In this document: positions 62,296 to 64,000 of the stretch, piece after piece
Layout: the number at the start of each line of letters is the position of its first letter
Numbering within the stretch: position 1 is the first letter of the stretch
Origin: Rutidosis leptorrhynchoides
Taxonomy: Eukaryota > Streptophyta > Magnoliopsida > Asterales > Asteraceae
Length of the DNA stretch: 64,000 nt
Direction: 5' to 3'
NCBI RefSeq assembly: GCF_046630445.1
Contig: NC_092334.1
Coordinates: forward strand, 188,672,501-188,736,500
Made by a program: the position numbers and the translations under genes
The notes under the pieces: generated by a model
What the model was told of the DNA's origin: nothing
Database searches by the model: none
Seen by the model: only the letters and a program-made list of their open reading frames with translations

Positions 62296-62395
62296 CGTGA
62301 GATCAAACAATGTAGGTACGTATATAACTAGCATTGGTCGAGCCGATAAGTGAAGCTCGACCAATTCAGTTTAGTGTTGTCGGTTATTATAAAAG

Positions 62396-62403
62396 TTATA
62401 TAA
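62396..62403 (-). promoter_or_regulatory. TATA box of the 7S-globulin-like gene
   Basis: TATATAA on the minus strand (TTTTATATAACTTT context), about 100 bp upstream of the chosen ATG. The upstream region 62404-62713 shows no other gene. Confidence 0.6.
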
Positions 62404-62712
62404 AAGTTTTGATGGTAAAATTAGGTATATAACCATATATAGTTTTGGACGTAGAGTGAATAGTATGGAGTAGAGAGTTTAATGGTGATTTTGACTATAG
62501 GAAGAAAATGTACTTATAGGACAGAAGTGTTTGACCAAGTATAGTCTAGGATCAAAATAAAAGTCAACAAAGATCGCTAATTGAGATACCAGGCAACTAG
62601 ACAAGAGTGGAAGAAACAAGCTAGCACCAATTTGGTAGCCGATTGAATGTTGCATAAATTATTAGGAACAGGTCAACTTCTTGCGGTTCCATCGGAACCG
62701 GTATGATTAATC

Positions 62713-62839
<127 letters not shown>

Positions 62840-62952
62840 TCGTATGTCAGATAGATTTTTGGGCATATATATACTTTAAACTCTAAAAGAAGGAAAATAA
62901 AATTATTTATCATAGTGACGTAGCGATGACGTCATGTAGACATCTACATCTA

Positions 62953-63176
62953 TTTTTTTTTTTTTTTTTTTTTTTTTTACGAGGAACCCCCTAGCGACGA
63001 GCCATAATGGCTCCCCTCTAGTTGGTAAACCCCGGGTAAACGGCAAGCCAGACCTCCACCGCTACCAGGCAAAGCATCCTCTAGTCAATCAGTCACTAAA
63101 TGGAGCTCGCCCCAAGGTATTTGCCTTGAAGGGAATCGAACCCGTGACCTCTTGCTTCATTGGAAGTCCTGGTGAC
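62953..63176 (-). mobile_element. tRNA-derived SINE with 12-bp target duplication
   Basis: Minus-strand element of about 224 bp. It has a Pol III box B GGTTCGATTCC (63142-63132) near its 5' end, a GC-richer body than its surroundings, and a 26-base A tail (T on the plus strand, 62953-62978). The flanks CATCTACATCTA at 62941-62952 and 63177-63188 are identical. Confidence 0.88.
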
Positions 63177-63243
63177 CATCTACATCTAGTTATCATTTTG
63201 AATATCTAGATGACACAAAAAATTGTCTTTCAGTTTCAGTAAC

Positions 63244-63335
63244 GTACACAATCAATCATGTTTTACAGTGTTTTATTGTACGTACAATACTATAAAACAT
63301 GATTCGTTGTCTACATAACAAAAATGATTGTGTAC
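63244..63335. repeat. Nested inverted repeat / small foldback
   Basis: Perfect 11-base outer arms GTACACAATCA and TGATTGTGTAC enclose a second inverted repeat (AATCATGTTTTA, 63254-63265; TAAAACATGATT, 63293-63304) around a central GTACGTAC. It may be a tiny MITE relic. Confidence 0.6.
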
Positions 63336-64000
63336 ATATCGCTCATTTTTCAGTATATTAGGTTAATTTTGTTACTTTAATATGTTCAGTGTTTTTATTT
63401 AAAGCAAGGAGAATGCATTAAACATCAACAAAAATACAAAGTTTTGGACAACTTGTACACTAAAAAGAAGCAAGCCGAGTATCAGGAGAACTACTTGAAA
63501 CACATACAGGGCAAAACGAAACAGGACTACATACAAATTATTGTCCTACAACAAAGACACAATATCAAATATCAGATTATAGAAGTTACCGAAATTCCAC
63601 CACGTGAAGACTCTTGACCAAACGTCCAAGGAAGTGTTGCAAAAAAGCAAGGAGTGTTTTACCGATTCAAATGGGGCAACGAATACTATGGAGATCTATG
63701 TACCTTTTATCAAGCTCAACCAGTTTATTGAGTCCCAAAACATGGGGGAAAAAACAAAACCAATTTGAAAACTGAATTTATATGATTAAACGGAACTAGA
63801 ATCAAACCGAAGTGAACTGAATTCGGTTAATATAAAAATTTTCATAATATATTATTCGACATAAAAGTTATAAAATGTTATGTTACTCACTAATAAATTT
63901 TCGAATTCAAAAGGCATGGAAAATATATATGTTAAGGATTTTCAAATAATAATCTTTTATTCGAAAAAGCACATAAAAAATAAAGAAATCTGAAGATTAA
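63336..64000. other. Unassigned sequence at right edge
   Basis: No convincing gene. A patch at 63400-63740 has a more mixed composition and could be the end of a non-LTR element, but I see no diagnostic motif. A short ACCGAA-rich patch occurs near 63770-63835. Confidence 0.4.

Noticed and set aside
63400..63740. Possible LINE 3' end
   Set aside because: Composition is suggestive, but I see no reverse-transcriptase motif, poly(A) tail or duplication.

Overview
This is a plant nuclear window, almost certainly eudicot. It is very AT-rich, full of di- and trinucleotide microsatellites, and dominated by LTR retrotransposons whose primer sites match plant initiator-Met tRNA. The LTR families look like those of Asteraceae, but that is my impression and not a search result. 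Only one ordinary host gene is evident: an intronless, catalytically degenerate aspartyl-protease-like protein (basic 7S globulin / EDGP / TAXI family) at 61030-62295 on the minus strand.

Positions 1-59936 can be resolved into a single nest of insertions. The outermost and oldest is a Ty1/copia remnant (Copia-1: LTR 59402-59936, gag 59047-59363). Its gag is cut by an unrelated LTR (LTR-X: 53252-54530 plus 58926-59046). LTR-X is cut by a decayed Ty3/gypsy chromovirus (Gypsy-1, minus strand, 1-8491 plus 52023-53251, running off the left edge). The 5' LTR of Gypsy-1 is in turn split by a 43.5-kb composite (LARD-1, plus strand, 8492-52022, target duplication GTGAT). LARD-1 has two nearly complete LTRs, a third truncated LTR and no gag-pol. 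Inside LARD-1 sit two full-length chromoviruses of one family on the minus strand: Gypsy-A (18101-31146, decayed) and Gypsy-B (31281-44376, intact 1,536-codon gag-pol, perfect GTAAT duplication). Three solo LTRs decorate the nest: Solo-1 (3927-5967, in Gypsy-1 gag), Solo-2 (13919-15902, in the LARD-1 leader) and Solo-3 (54531-58920, in LTR-X).

The most interesting observation is that Gypsy-A and Gypsy-B both carry, between the primer site and gag and in the same sense as gag-pol, an F-box protein gene resembling the plant At2g35280/At1g67623 family, preceded by an ORF for a very acidic protein. This looks like a captured host gene that is maintained within an amplifying chromovirus family. 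LARD-1 shares the primer-site/leader sequence and the polypurine-tract region with Gypsy-A/B, so it may be a non-autonomous partner of that family. The LTRs of three otherwise diverged families also share a conserved module, including a small hairpin with an apparent compensatory base-pair change.

The right-hand 4 kb (59937-64000) holds a hAT-type MITE, the 7S-globulin-like gene with a TATA box and poly(A) signal, an (AT)n/(AAT)n microsatellite, a tRNA-derived SINE with a 12-bp duplication, a small nested inverted repeat, and about 660 bp in which I recognise nothing.
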